Assembly: GCA_016802295.1 (NCBI GenBank)
Contig: JAESIW010000124.1
Span: 850,791-914,790 of the forward strand
Length of the DNA stretch: 64,000 bases
Origin: Brachionus rotundiformis
Lineage: Eukaryota > Rotifera > Eurotatoria > Ploima > Brachionidae
Direction of reading: 5' to 3'
Shown here one piece after another: positions 11,988 to 24,453 of the stretch. Position numbers and translations under genes: made by a program. The notes under the pieces were generated by a model. It saw nothing but the letters and a program-made list of their open reading frames with translations, was not told where the DNA came from and did not search any database. How positions within the stretch are numbered: position 1 is the first letter of the stretch; every line of letters starts with the position of its first letter.

Positions 11988-12210
11988 CAGAACTAATTGA
12001 ATTGGTTTGGAACAGTTTGGTCAAATGTCCACAGTCTTGCAAAATATACTAGTCAGAAAAAACAATTTAAATAAAAATAAAATTTTTTGCCAAGTGCTCT
12101 GGACAACACAATTTTCTTAAAATTAATTAGGAAAACATGTCCATTTCTCTCAAGGACTTCTGGGCTCAATCAGAACTAATTGAATTGGCTTGGGACTGTT
12201 TGGTCAAACG
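11988..12210. repeat. Dispersed repeat family R1, about 1.2 units
   Basis: A unit beginning CAGAACTAATTGAATTGG at 11988 restarts at 12171, giving a 183-bp period. Landmarks inside are TTTGGAACAGTTTGGTCAAA, TTTTTTGCCAAGTGCTCTGG and GGACTTCTGGGCTCAATCAG. The same landmarks recur three times at 16330-16860 and in fragments near 11830, 21450 and 25195. I see no coding capacity and no terminal inverted repeat, so the class is unknown. Confidence 0.7.
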
Positions 12211-15200
12211 ATATTTTATCCAATTAATTGTCAAAATAATAAACATTAACTTCAAATTTAATTTTCAATTACTTTTATTAAAAACCGAATAATATTGTTA
12301 TTATTTATTTCAGAAAACGCCTCTTGGGCGATGTTAAAAGAAAAACATTTAAAATTTAAAAATCATAGATATGTAAATATAAAAAAGATAATGTTTGGTA
12401 AGTTTTGATTATTTTTCTATCAATTCTTTTCAAGTTTTCAAGTTTCACATGAATAATTTTAAATATTCTAAAATTGGTTATGATTATGATTTAAAAAGAA
12501 TAGCTAGTAAATAAACATTTTAAAAAAATTATACAATTATACAATACTAGTCAGTTACAAGGTTCTTTAAGCATAGAAAAAATGGTATTCCTGTTTATGA
12601 GATTATCCAAGACTTCAAATTTGACCAAATGGTTACTTATAAATTTTACTAGTAAAGCAATTAGAAAAGGTTGTCATTTACAGTTCAAGTAGAGAAAATG
12701 GAATAAAATTTAAAAATATAAATTCAATTATGTTTTTATTCGTTTAAGCTTGATATAAGTCAATTTAATTTTTTATATAATTGTATTTAAGAATTAATCT
12801 GTTTAAAAGGACCAGCGATCAAAAAGTATGCATGGGTGGAATTTTTGGGGCGTGCTAAGCCAAATAACATTTTAATTCATAACCAATCTATTGTATTATA
12901 AATAGAATTTATAACACTCAAATTGGTCTTGAAACTAAGCGTGCTTTTCAAAATGATCACCAAACTTTTAAATTAAGAAAAAAGTAAAAAAAAAAAAGAA
13001 ATTATTTTTAATCAGCTAAATGGCAAAATAAAATAGAAAAAAAAATCTTAAAAACTTAACTCAAGTACATATACTAATAAGAATATCAAATAGCATTTAT
13101 TTGAATTTATATTTTTTAAACAAAATTAAAAATTGATTAAGCAAATATTTGTCAATGTATTCAATGTAAGATTAATTCAAAATCAATGATTAACAGCCAC
13201 CAGTTATTAAATACTTTACGTCTCATGCTCGAGTTGGTTCTTGAAAATTTTTTATTAACTTCTAAGACCATGTGTCCATTGTTTATTTGGATCAATCAAA
13301 CTAATAAAATATGCAAATAAGAGCAATTGCGATTATCAGGAATAAACAATTTGTATTGCTTAAATCTGGTGTCATAAAAAAGTCAAACCAGAGCCAACAC
13401 ACACATACACACACACAAAAACAGAATAGATAATAAACTAGATATGACAATTGTGGCCTCGACAAATATTTAATTTGCATAGATTTTAATTAAAAGTTTA
13501 ATAGTCCACTTCCTTAACAGATCATGACTAATCCTGGCTCACATTTTCACGGCCACATCCTGCTTATCAAATTTAATCAATCATCATCATCATCATCATC
13601 ATCAGAAATAGTTTATTTATTCACTGAGTTGTCTAAATTCCAGGATATGTATGTAGGCTCGATGAATCTTAGCTCATTTCCTGTTTTTGTTTATCGATTG
13701 CGATCAGAATACCTAGGCCAAAGGTTGATCCAAATATCATATGAATAAATAAACAACAACCTTATCACTTTGATAAGATAGATCTTGATTACTAATTTTT
13801 GATTTAGTGCATTTTAATTTGCATACATTAGTTAACGTAAATTCACAGAATTCCATTGAGAGAGCATTAATTACGGATAGATAGACGGACAGGTTTATTA
13901 TATCCGAATGGAATGTGTGTGTGTATATTAATAGATAATAAAAGAGAATTGAGAGAAAAATAAAGAAAAATGGACCTAAAAATGTTAACATTTTGCACAA
14001 ATCATAAATACTTTTGTGTGCTGAATGGGCTTCATTTAATAGACTCTTATTTACGCTAAATGGGTATCTAAATCTTGAGCAGATGGAATGGCCTATCTGT
14101 GCAAAATCAATAACAAAAGGAAATAAAAACAAACACTTTTAATTTGTTGAGTATCCAACGATGATTACTTTTGTGCGTCTCGCACTCGAAGCAAAATGTC
14201 GAAGCCCTGCAATGCATGTAGCACTGAATGTAGCGATATGAATGTAGAAAAGTTGCCTGATCGTGGTCACTAATTAGATTAGTTGGACCACATATAGTCA
14301 ATTGAGATATATATATATATGCTGATTTAATTAGAGCTATTCAATAGTTTTTATAATAGTTTTTATCAACGCATCCAAATAGCAGGCCCCTGAGTATTCT
14401 GCACATTAATGGAAAATAATTTCTCAATTAGGTCTCTATTCAAGATCGATCTGGCTTATTGTCAACTCAAACTAATTGACAAACAGTATCTGATAAATGG
14501 CATTATATTTAGTTTGACGTCAAGATCTTTGCCATAATCAGGCGCGCTCGTGATCTCACAGCGCTAATTTAAAGCAAATATTTAAAGTACTTATTATTAA
14601 ACCCAATAATAGCATTATCTTAAAATAAAAAAAAAAAATTACGAATATTTTCTAAATCTGATTGTGCTCGGCTATATTCAAAAAATAAAACTTGAAATAA
14701 AATTTTATTAATATAAATATGTATTAAATTAAATTGATTGGGAATAATAAATAATTGGAAATAAATCAATTTGGTCATTCAATGAAACAAAATGCAAATT
14801 ACAATTTTTATTTTAATTTATTTTCAAGACAAGATAGTAATTGTAGACAAAAAGAGTGACATATAGCAAAAAAGTGATTAGTCACAAATTATAAAAGTGG
14901 AATGATTTTGCTTCCGTTTGTCAGCATTTATAACCTTTTTTTTTTCTTCTAGCAATTACTTTAATTGTTCGAAAGTTGGAACATGATAAACGCCTCGAGA
15001 CTTTTCTCGTCGAGTTTCTTGACTTTAAGAAAAACAAGCACTTAGAGTAAATGATAATTGAAAATCGCTTAACTCATAGGACTTGAAGTTAATTTCCATT
15101 TTGGTTAAAATGGCGGTAAATCTATTAAATGTGAAACCGAATGAAAAACTAATTAGTTTTTTTCTTTTCTTTTTTTTTCATTCCTTATTTATTTTATTTT

Positions 15201-16329
15201 TGTGTAAATTTTGACAAAAAAGACAATTTGCTAGCTACTAGAATCGAATGATAAAATGAATTAATTAGATTTTTTTTCCCTTTTTTTTTTTTCTATTAGT
15301 GAACCAAAATAATAAAAATAAAAAATTAATTGCTTTTGAACATTTTTATATGTTGATGAAAAAAAAGATTAATACGGTTTCTTTTTGTTGATATATTTTT
15401 CCAATATGGCTTTGGTGGGCGCTCAAGTCGCCGTCGTTCTAGAGCCAAATGATAATTAAATCACAACTAATTTCAGAGAGTTTATACTTCAACTAAAAAG
15501 TATACTTGAAGCTGAAAAATTTGCATTTTCAATCATTTCCAAACGTCACTCGCTTATATCTTGTTTATTTTTAATTTTTTTCTCTTCTTCTTCTTTTTTT
15601 ACTTTTTTTCCGAAGAAATTTGGGAGAAAGTAGGGAATATGGCATTCTAATCAACCAATACAAACACATACTTTTTACTTTATTTCTTCATAATTTGGAA
15701 TGCAACAAACAAAAAAAAGCAAATTTATCGATTTGTCATTTTAGATTTTTATAAATATTCATAAAAGTTCTTCTATGAAAAAAAAAAAATATATATATGA
15801 CTAGATATTTGCTTTTAAGCTTTAGAGTTCGCAGTTAGACTAGGTTCCAATGTTGGCAGTTGCTAGAACAAGGTGCTTTTTTACTTCAAGTCAGGTCGTT
15901 AGAGTCCAAATGCAATTTTTAGCACACATAGACTCGTGTGCTTTTTGATCAGGAATAGAGCTTAGGCAAAACCATGCCAAGTTAAAGCTATTTTGCTAAA
16001 TAAAACAAATATGAAATTGAAATAGAAGTTTTTCTTATCTTTTTCTATTTGATTGGGAAGGCAAAAATATCTGTGAATAATTTGAATACTGGCTTTTGCC
16101 AGCGGTTAACTATTGAGTATTAATCTTGTTTTGATCTCTTTTTTATTTGAAAATTAAGTTTTAAAGAAAATATTTTTCACAAGTATATAATAAAATATAA
16201 AGTTAGACGAGAGTTTTATTACAAGCTGAACATGTCCATTGAGTGTGGCTGACAGTTCTGTGAGGCCAAGTTTTCCTCTTAGCACTACATAATTCATAAA
16301 AGATATGAGGATATAAATTTTTATCGAAC
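12211..16329. other. Intergenic region between the ZEB copies, first part
   Basis: About 4 kb of AT-rich DNA without a supportable gene. It has CA-rich and ATC microsatellites, a short AT repeat near 14310 and GATAA-like motifs. Open frames such as 13737-14132 minus have biased, non-protein-like composition. Possible regulatory DNA for either ZEB gene. Confidence 0.45.
13578..13604. repeat. ATC trinucleotide microsatellite
   Basis: About nine tandem ATC units in non-coding DNA. Confidence 0.85.
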
Positions 16330-16860
16330 AGTCAGTCAAAACTTATTGAATTAGTTTGGAAAAGTTTGGTAAAATGTGGATTTTATGTAAATAATTTTTT
16401 TCCAACTTATTTCACAGTCTTGCAAAGGATACCTAGTCTATTCTTTCAGTCCCATGATTTAGTTTTATGACTAAATAATTAAATAGATATTTGAAAAAAA
16501 AAAAATTTAAATAAAGATAAAATTTTTTTGCCGAGTGCTTAAAATTAATTTTTTTTATTTTTATTTATAGGATATTTTAAGGAAACTAAGTAGACAAGTT
16601 TTTCTCTTAAAGTGCTTTTGGGCTCAGTTAGAACTGCTTGATTTGGTTTGGAACAGTTTGGTCAAATGTGGATTTTATGTAAATAATTTTTTTCCAATTT
16701 ATTTCAGCCCCATGATTTAGTTCTATGGTAAAATAATTGACAAAATTTTAATGAAAATTTAAATTAAGATAGAATTTTTTGCCAAGTGCTCTGGACAACA
16801 TAATTTTCTTACAATTAAGTTTTTCTCTTAAAGTGCTTTTGGGCTCAGTCAGCACTAATT
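16330..16860. repeat. Dispersed repeat family R1, tandem degenerate units
   Basis: Three successive degenerate units starting near 16335, 16625 and 16846, each with an ACT(T/G)...TTGG(T)TTGGA(A)CAGTTTGG segment, a TGCC(A/G)AGTGCT segment and a TTAAAGTGCTTTTGGGCTCAG segment. The same family lies at 11988-12210. Two of the units share GTGGATTTTATGTAAATAAT, absent from the 12 kb copy, so these arose by local tandem duplication. Confidence 0.7.
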
Positions 16861-18266
16861 AATTTTTTATTTAAATTTTTGCTTAAAACCAAATCATTAT
16901 AAAGATTTATCTTGTTACAAAATTAAACAAATAAAATTTAATATTGGTGCATTTGCTTCCAATGTGACCAAAAGGCTACTTATACACAGCTAAACAGCAT
17001 TTAGCTGGACGATGTGGTTGTTTTTTTGTCAAAGTATTTAAATTCCAATTTAATTTTAGATTAATATATAATCACACAAATGAGCATAGATCTGAGTGAA
17101 ATGCGCGATGTCACAATGGACAAGGCAGAGAGTCCACAGGCTGGCAGCGAGCACTTTTCGTGCTTATCAAAAGGTTTTAATTTAACAAATAAAAAATAGC
17201 TTAATAAGTTCAATTGACCAGATAGAAAATAATTTGTATAATTTCTAATCAATTAAGCAAGTCGTTAGGCAATTACCCAGAGCAGTGCTGGCAGAGATTG
17301 CGGCCGAACAAAAACATCATATATTTAATTTTTTTTTTTCCTTTTTATTTTTTTCATATATCAAACTTAATAGAATATAAATTACACAGACACATGCTGA
17401 GTGCTCGAGGTCTCTTGCACCACTATTTCTTTTTATTGTCCACTCTGTTAGTTTTTGATCTCGGCATATTAATTACTCATCAAATTCAATCATGATTAAA
17501 GTCTTAATTTCACTCAAACGAATCAATAGTCAAAAATGCTATCGATTTTTCTGCTAGTTTATCTCATTTGATACTTGTCAAACTTTATGGACTTTTTTTT
17601 TCTCTGCCCACAGGAACAAAGCGCACTGCGCCGACTTGGCCAAATACGCCACACTAACTACTTGATGATAAATTAATTTAAATTTCTAAATCAAAAAATA
17701 ATTACAAGCTCAGTTTGAGTCGGAGTTTAATGCTTTGGCACTGGCACCCTGCCGTCGCGGCGCTCAGATATCAAATTTGTGCATTTAGGCCTATCATTTT
17801 AATAGCTGGCACACACAACTCTTGCTCCAACAAACACGTGTGTGTGTGTGCTCAAACTAATTCTGCCAGGAATTGTCATCACTTTTCAGATCTAACTAAC
17901 ATTTAGCGTTTGCTAGCCAAATTCGCTCGCTCAGTTATCTAATCTCTAGATTGGAATTTAATATCCTTCCTGTTTGTTCGTTTCCTTTTCTTTTTAGTTC
18001 AAGACTTAATACCTTAGAAATTCAGAGCACTAATTTTACACTCAAATAATCAGCATTGTATTAACAGGTTCATATTACCGATTTTATCTAAACTTAAAAA
18101 TAAAAAAAAATAGCAAAAGATCAGAAAGCAAATCTTGTTCTAATTGAATTCGATTCACTGATCCCGGGTGAAATCTGACACTGGCCAAACATACCCAAGA
18201 CTGGTCAATTGCACAAGCCCATTGTGTTTACTTAACCTTAACCTTGTCCAAATAGATAACAAGGAG
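16861..18266. other. Upstream region of ZEB copy B
   Basis: About 1.4 kb with patches of higher GC (17090-17165, 17270-17310, 17615-17660). A strong polypyrimidine tract with CCCACAG before 17615 looks like a splice acceptor and could mark a 5' exon of copy B, but I find no open frame that joins on. Otherwise AT-rich with no RNA gene seen. Confidence 0.35.
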
Positions 18267-20347
18267 ATGAAGCTGGACTCGGCCGACTCGTCGCCGGTAT
18301 CCCGCGAGTCCGTAGCCCTCGACCACGACATGTTTGTCTGCAAGATATGCAAGAAGCTCTTCGACAGCCTGAACCGTCTCCAGCGGCACATGCTCTGCCA
18401 CGACATGAGCCCCGAGCTGCGCAAGTTCAAGTGCGACTACTGCACCAAGGCCTTCAAATTCAAACACCATCTCAAAGTAAGACCACAATGACCAATTGTT
18501 TTTTTCGACCAATTAAATCACTCACACACAAACAAATTTATTTATCTATTGTTAATTAGATGTCTCTTGTCCTCCTCTCACTAGGAAAATTATTATTCTC
18601 TCAAAATATTGATTTTTTTTTTTTTAAATAGAACAAAACACCTCCTCTTTTTCTCTTTTTCTCTTTTTGTGGTTGTTTTGTTTTCTTTTCCTAAGTCTTC
18701 GTCTCTCTTTCCTGCTAATGCCAATAGCTCCGCATTTAGAACAAATTTATTAATTTTCACCAATTGGATACATAAAATAAAAAGTATACAATCTACAATC
18801 ACCGAATAAAAATCCAGATCTACGACTCACTCTACAATAGGTTAGACACACACACACACTCTTTATTTTATTTTTGTGTATAAATAACCTAGCTTTAGCT
18901 CGACCATTCTCTGAGATTAGAACAAAATAAAAAAAAAAGAAGAAAAGAGTATTAATAAAAAAAATATTTATTATAAAAAAATAAAAAGAGACAGACAGAT
19001 ACAAAGAGTATCTTGTTTGTGTGAGCTTTGGGACCAGGAGAGATCATTGACACTTTGGCATTTTAGGAACACACGAGGATACACACGGGCGAAAAGCCAT
19101 TCGAATGTACCAATTGTGCTAAGCGGTTCTCGCACTCAGGCTCCTATTCAAGTCATATGACATCAAAAAAGTGCTACACACAGACCAAGGCACACAAGGA
19201 AAATCTAGCTGTTAGTTTGGAAGTTGGCGAAGTGGTCAAGAGACAGAGTATGGCTGAAACAATGGTGAACAGCGCACAGAATCCGTCCGGCGCGGCAGGC
19301 CCGCTGCTGGCGCCTGCGTTCGGCATGGGCGGCGACGAGGCCCGCGCGCCCCTCAACTTTCTCAATCTATTCCAGCATCAGCAGTGCCAAATGTCCAATT
19401 TGATGATGATGCTCGGCTCGAACAGCTCGCTCAACCCCATTCACATATGGTTCAATTATTTGAAGAGTTTTTCGATGGCGTCGGCGAGTCAGAGCACGTC
19501 GCCGACGTCGTCGTCGACTGGCAGCTCGGGCCGCAAGCGGACCCAATCGAGCTCGAGCGAGTCCGAGCCGCTCGATTTGTCCATCAAAAGGGCCAGACAA
19601 GACGAGGCCAACTCGTTTCTCGTCTCCAGTTTACTCAACAGGCCGTCGGCGGACTCGAAGCGCAAGCCGTCTTGTCCGCCGGGCACATTGGACGACGCGC
19701 AAGCCACGTTCAATGAGAGCTATGGCTATTGGTCGGCAACGGCGTCGTTGGCCGAGAGCTTGGTCTCTTGCGAGGAGCAGGCAGCGCCCGTCAAACGCGG
19801 CTTCAAAAAATATGCCGACGAGAGACACGGATCGAGTGCGCGCCGCTCCTGGAAGAACCATATTGTCCAAGGCATGGACATGTACGCGTGTGACCAGTGC
19901 GACAAAATGTTCAGCAAGCAGTCAAGTCTGGCCCGGCACAAGTACGAACACTCGGGCATTAGGCCGTTTGTGTGCGACATTTGCACCAAGGCCTTCAAGC
20001 ACAAACACCACCTGGCCGAGCACAAGAGGCTCCACACTGGCGAGAAGCCGTTCGAGTGTGCCAAATGCGGAAAAAGATTTTCCCACTCGGGCTCATACAG
20101 CCAGCACATGAACCATCGCTACAAATACTGCAGACCTTACAGAGAGGAGCAACAAATGCCAGAGAGGACAGACGAGGCCAGTTTGATTGAACACGACTCG
20201 GCTTTGTTGAGCACTCAATCGCCGAGCATGTCCGATCAAGAGCTCGAGCTCGAAATTGACCAAGAGGACTATGTTGATGAGGAGCCTCTTAATGATGAAG
20301 AGGACAAGTTCGATCAAATGTCTAATGATGAAAAATTATCAGAATAA
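18267..20347 (+). CDS. ZEB/zfh-1-like zinc-finger repressor, copy B
   Basis: Paralogue of the gene at 9611-11237 with the same architecture. Exons 18267-18476 and 19067-20347, split by a 590-bp phase-0 intron at exactly the same codon as in copy A (after FKHHLK, before EHTRIHTGEKPF). Product about 496 aa. N-terminal fingers FVCKICKKLF, FKCDYCTKAF, FECTNCAKRF with SHSGSYSSHMTSKKC; a PLDLS CtBP motif about residue 200; C-terminal fingers from YACDQCDKMFSK to HMNHRYKYC; then an acidic tail rich in D and E (about residues 445-496) not shared with copy A. No homeodomain. The ATG at 18267 gives MKLDSADSSPVSRES; an upstream in-frame extension exists, so the true start could lie further 5'. The low-GC flank contrasts with GC-rich coding. 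Confidence 0.87.
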
Positions 20348-22072
20348 ATCTCTTCTTTTTTTTTTGTTTATTTTTTAGTTTTTTTTTATTTTTTTTTTAA
20401 TTCTTTTTGCTCCTTTTGTTTACACAAAACAAGTCTTCCATTACTTATGTACAGATATTAATCTTATTGTTTTTTGTTTTTTTTTTTTTTTTTAATATTA
20501 TTTTTTTCAACTCAATTTAAATGTTAGATGATTATGGTGAAAATTAACAAAAGAAAAAAAAATTTTCTCTCACAAAAAAATTGTACTGTAGTTATTTATA
20601 ATTGATATTATTATTTTAAATTCTAGTCATTTTTGAGTCAGTTTATGAAACTAAAACAATTCCAATCACATGACAAGTTCTCTTCTAGATTTTGATCATT
20701 TATTTATTTTTATTATTTTTTCTTTCAATTTTGAATAAAATGTTTAAAAATAAGATTAATTTGTATTTAATTGTCGAGATTAAACTGCAGCGGAAGTGAG
20801 GTCAAGGTTGCAGCGAGAGCGCGCCGTCCAAGCTTTTGTCCTCGCCTTCAAAACACTTGAATCACTTCACTTGGCGTCTAGCAGATAATTACATCTTCCA
20901 ATATTCATGATTAAGTGACTGAAATTTAAACAAAATTCAAATTAGGAAATAAATCTAATGAATAGCAAAATATGCTTAGATAATACATTTTCCGGTATCT
21001 AATTTCTAGGTAATTATTTATTCCGAACAAGTGAATTAATTAGCTAGTATTAATTAGAAATTTATTAAGTTTCACTTTACTTCCAGTTATTTAATTATTC
21101 AATTTTTTTTTTCATTTTTCATAAATTGGAATAAATTAGACTAATGAACATTATTGGTTCGAGGAAATCTTTTAGCCAAATAAATAAAGTAGTCGCTGGT
21201 GGTGGTCATTGATTAATTTTGTCAAGCGATAAGTCCTTGAATATAATGCTCAAATCAAATCAAATTGTAAATATTGATTGTTGAGTGTCTTTTGTTTACA
21301 CATGTGCCTGAGCAGCATTTTTGCTCAATTTTGTATTGTTCTCAGCCAAAAAAATGTTATCAGAATTATTTTTTTATGGCTATCATAAAATTTATTATAC
21401 TCAAATAGCTTAGAGCAGCTAAAGATAATTCAGTTAGAAAAATTTCCTGATCTTAATTAAAGTTTAAATTGCCCCGAGTGCTTTGGACTCGAATTTAACA
21501 CTTTTTGCCTTATAATTAAGCTCTCTGTCATAAAATACTCAAGTTTTTGTTTGTTTTAGCATTTCTTTGTATGATAAGTTTATTGAGTAACCTTATCAAG
21601 TTTTAAAGTAGAGTAATTAATCATACACTTGATATAATGGAAGTTCCGAGAGTTCGTTAATCGGTGATGAAATTCATTTTAATCAATTCAACTCAATTAA
21701 TTTCCATTCTGTAATGGCAGATGCGAGATTCAAATTGACAAAAATGTTACTTATCAGTGCACATGAGGATTTCAAGAGAGAGAGAGAGAGAGAGAAAAAT
21801 AGGAAAAAATTGTAATTAACTGAGTCTTGATAAGCATGAATATTATCAATTCAAGTATAGCTCAAGAAGCTAATTAGAAATGTGAAGTTGATTATTTCTT
21901 TTGGGCATCACACTAGAACTTTATTCCAGAGAGTTTGTATTTTGAGTTAATTACAAGTTAAGTTTAATTAACTTGAATGAAAATGTAGTATATGGAAATT
22001 GGATCGAATTTCATCAAGTTTTAATTATAGTGGACAATTAATCGATTTTTTTCCTGAAACTTAAGAGATTCT
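20348..22072. other. Intergenic region after ZEB copy B
   Basis: T-rich 3' flank, then AT-rich DNA. A GC-rich patch at about 20790-20880 stands out but has no open frame or tRNA-like fold I recognise. A fragment of repeat R1 (CCGAGTGCTTTGGACTCGAAT) lies near 21475, and a GA microsatellite at 21776-21796. Confidence 0.45.
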
Positions 22073-22555
22073 TTAAAATTTATTTAAATTGAATGGCAGG
22101 ACTGAATGAGTTTTGAAGCGTAGATCTTCATAAGTCTTCAAAAATTGGTACTGATCGTCATAAGTTTCGTTTTCTTCGCTAGGGTTCTTTGCAGCTTCTT
22201 GGCTATCTTCTACATTTGGTTTTTGTAGTTTATTATAAGAACTGTTTGGTTTTAATTTGTTGGCCTTTTCAAGCATTTTATCAAGTTTGAACTGATCGCG
22301 CAGTTTGCGGCTCAAGTTTTTGCCATTTTTGCGCTTGGATACAAAGTCTAGGCTTTGGCGCGTCATGTCTTGGTAGCCTTTGTTCAGTTGATTCAACGAA
22401 CCAGTTTCCTCATAGTCATTTTTTATAAGCTTTTTCACCTCATCTTCCAAGTAGCTATCAATTCCATTATTCATTAGATTCAATACTTTTAAATTTAGCC
22501 TGTAATTTCTGATCACATATAGCAACAACTTAATAAAAATTATGATATAATACAT
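22073..22555 (-). CDS. Hypothetical small protein, charged, possible N-terminal anchor
   Basis: A single open frame of 160 aa. From the first ATG the N-terminus is hydrophobic (YYIIIFIKLLLYVI, residues 2-15), followed by a Lys/Glu-rich, probably helical body with QLNKGYQDMTRQSLDF and a hydrophilic C-terminus. An alternative start at 22474 (MNNGIDSYLEDEV) would give a soluble 133-aa protein. I do not recognise the family. Codon composition is more protein-like than neighbouring chance frames. It could also be the last exon of a larger gene. No function is proposed. Confidence 0.5.
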   Translation of the reverse strand: MYYIIIFIKLLLYVIRNYRLNLKVLNLMNNGIDSYLEDEVKKLIKNDYEETGSLNQLNKGYQDMTRQSLDFVSKRKNGKNLSRKLRDQFKLDKMLEKANKLKPNSSYNKLQKPNVEDSQEAAKNPSEENETYDDQYQFLKTYEDLRFKTHSVLPFNLNKF

Positions 22556-23571
22556 TTAAAAATAATTAGTGAAAATAAATAAATATTTGATATTGTCTAA
22601 AACAATTGTTAAAAAATAAAAAAATAATCAAAATAACTAATTATTCTGCACCAATACCACAACTTAATTGCCAGAGATAGATGAGCTATATATTTAGCAT
22701 ATATTTTCAGGGCATCTCAATTAAAAACCCAATTCAAATCATAGATAAGGATATATGATTTGAAAATTTAAAATTTTTTTGAAAATTAAATTAATTATAT
22801 AATTCCTAGAAAGCTTTTTTTATCTATTCACTATAATTTCGAATTTAATACTTAATACTTAAAAGACATATCTATTTGAAATTTTTGATTTATAAATAAG
22901 TAAGCAATGGATAAATTGTTTAGTTTTAAATTTCGAAAATAATGAATTATCTATTTTAGTTATTTGTTTTATTAATAAAAACTTATATTTTATCAAAATA
23001 ATGTTCTATCAAGGAATACATTTGAATAATTTCATTTATCAGGAATAATGATAGATTAATATTTTTATATTTAAAATGTACTCTAAAAAATTTTTTTACA
23101 TATCTATCTAAATAATCTCTTTAATAATTTCATTAGTTTTAATTTATTTTTTTTCATATAAAAAAAACGAATTTAAAACACTCGAGAGTAAAAGTAAAGA
23201 TTAAAAAAAGATTATTTTTTATCTGTATACATCTTAATTATAAAAATAAGGCTTCAAATAAAAAATCCCACTAGACCACTTTTCACCTCAAAATTTTATC
23301 AACAAAATAATTCAATTTAAATGTTAATTTTAGACAAACCCCTAACAAAGTTTAAACTATTTTATTTTTCATTTTAAAGATAATTTAGGGAAGGGGAAGG
23401 GGGTTCCATAGCAGCTCCGAATGACATAGACTTCTTTCCAAACCTCTTGTCTGCAATTTTGATCCAACAAAATTTAGATAAAAAAAATGGAAATTTGGAG
23501 ATTTTTTGTCTATAATCTGAATTTAAATTTTCAAACAAATCCAACTTTGTCCTTGGCAAGTAAGGTAAAGG
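22556..23571. other. Intergenic AT-rich region
   Basis: No supportable gene. A minus-strand open frame at 23374-23559 (with DLFENLNSDYRQKISKF) might be a further 3' exon of the LRR gene, but no splice joining it in frame is convincing. Confidence 0.4.
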
Positions 23572-24453
23572 TTAAAACAGATCAATAGATATCTTGTTTA
23601 GATTTGGCATCAAAATAAAAATCTTTTTACTTCAACTGTCTTATTTCCTATGCCTGTCTGTTCCAAGTCTAAAACTTCCAATTCTTGATTGGCACAAATA
23701 GCCGAGGCTATTAGGAATCCACAGTTGTCGTCTAAGTTATTAAAGTCAAGATGCAAATACTTTAAATTGGTTGCAGTCACCAAGCCTAGCAAAATTCTAC
23801 TCCATCCTCTGACAGTTATTTGTTTATTTGAGCTTAAAATTATTTCTTGTAAGCCTAAAGTAATAAAAGTAAACCTAAAAGATAAATTTACTTCAAAAAG
23901 TAACATTACCTTTTTTATTATCACCAGGACAAATTAAATCTTTAATATACTCTGCACTTTGGTCACTTAGATTGCAATCTCCTATGTCCAAAGATTTTAG
24001 ATGAGACAAATTTGAAATTGAATAAAACAAAATAACTAGACCTTCGTCACCAATATCATTTGAATGAAGACTAGATAATTTAAAAAAAAACAAAAGGAAA
24101 AAATTATTTTTTTTTACCATAATGTGTCTAAAAGGGCCAAGCTACCAAGAAGTGTAGTCATGATTCCAAGTTTACTCGATGTATTTATAAATTTTATATT
24201 AAAATTTAAATATTTTAATGATTTGCATTTTTTCAATTGCTTGGCTAATTTTTCAAAGTCTCTTCAAAAATTTTAATTAATCAAAATATTAAACCACAAA
24301 ATCAAACACTTACTGGTCACTGATGGTACATTTTCTAAAACTGGCACCCCATATTTTATCATTTATTGACGAAATATGCTGACATACATTATTTGTCTTG
24401 TAAGTGCTCAAGTTTTCTTCTATTATTTCGATTGAATCCTGATAACAAAACAT
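23572..24453 (-). CDS. Leucine-rich repeat protein (RI-like), 3' end uncertain
   Basis: Four minus-strand exons read in frame: 24314-24453 (start MFCYQDSIEIIEEN), 24118-24261, 23910-24070 and 23631-23854, with introns of 47-55 bp. About 223 residues before the 3' end. Ribonuclease-inhibitor-type repeats are visible: CKSLKYLNFN, LALLDTLCLHSNDIGDEGL, LKSLDIGDCNLSDQSAEYI, LQEIILSSNKQ, LKYLHLDFNNLDDNCG and LEVLDLEQTGIGNKTVE. Such repeats build curved protein-binding solenoids. After codon GAA at 23631 either the frame reads through to a TGA at 23610, or a GT-AG intron leads to a stop at 23572; I cannot choose. No orthologue is named because LRR sequence alone is not diagnostic. Confidence 0.7.

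Noticed and set aside
13737..14132. 131-codon minus-strand open frame
   Set aside because: Composition dominated by Phe, Leu, Ser and Ile from AT-rich DNA; no domain and no matching neighbour exons.
17600..17670. Strong polypyrimidine tract and CCCACAG acceptor, possible ZEB copy B exon
   Set aside because: No open frame that joins the known exon in phase; kept only as a remark.
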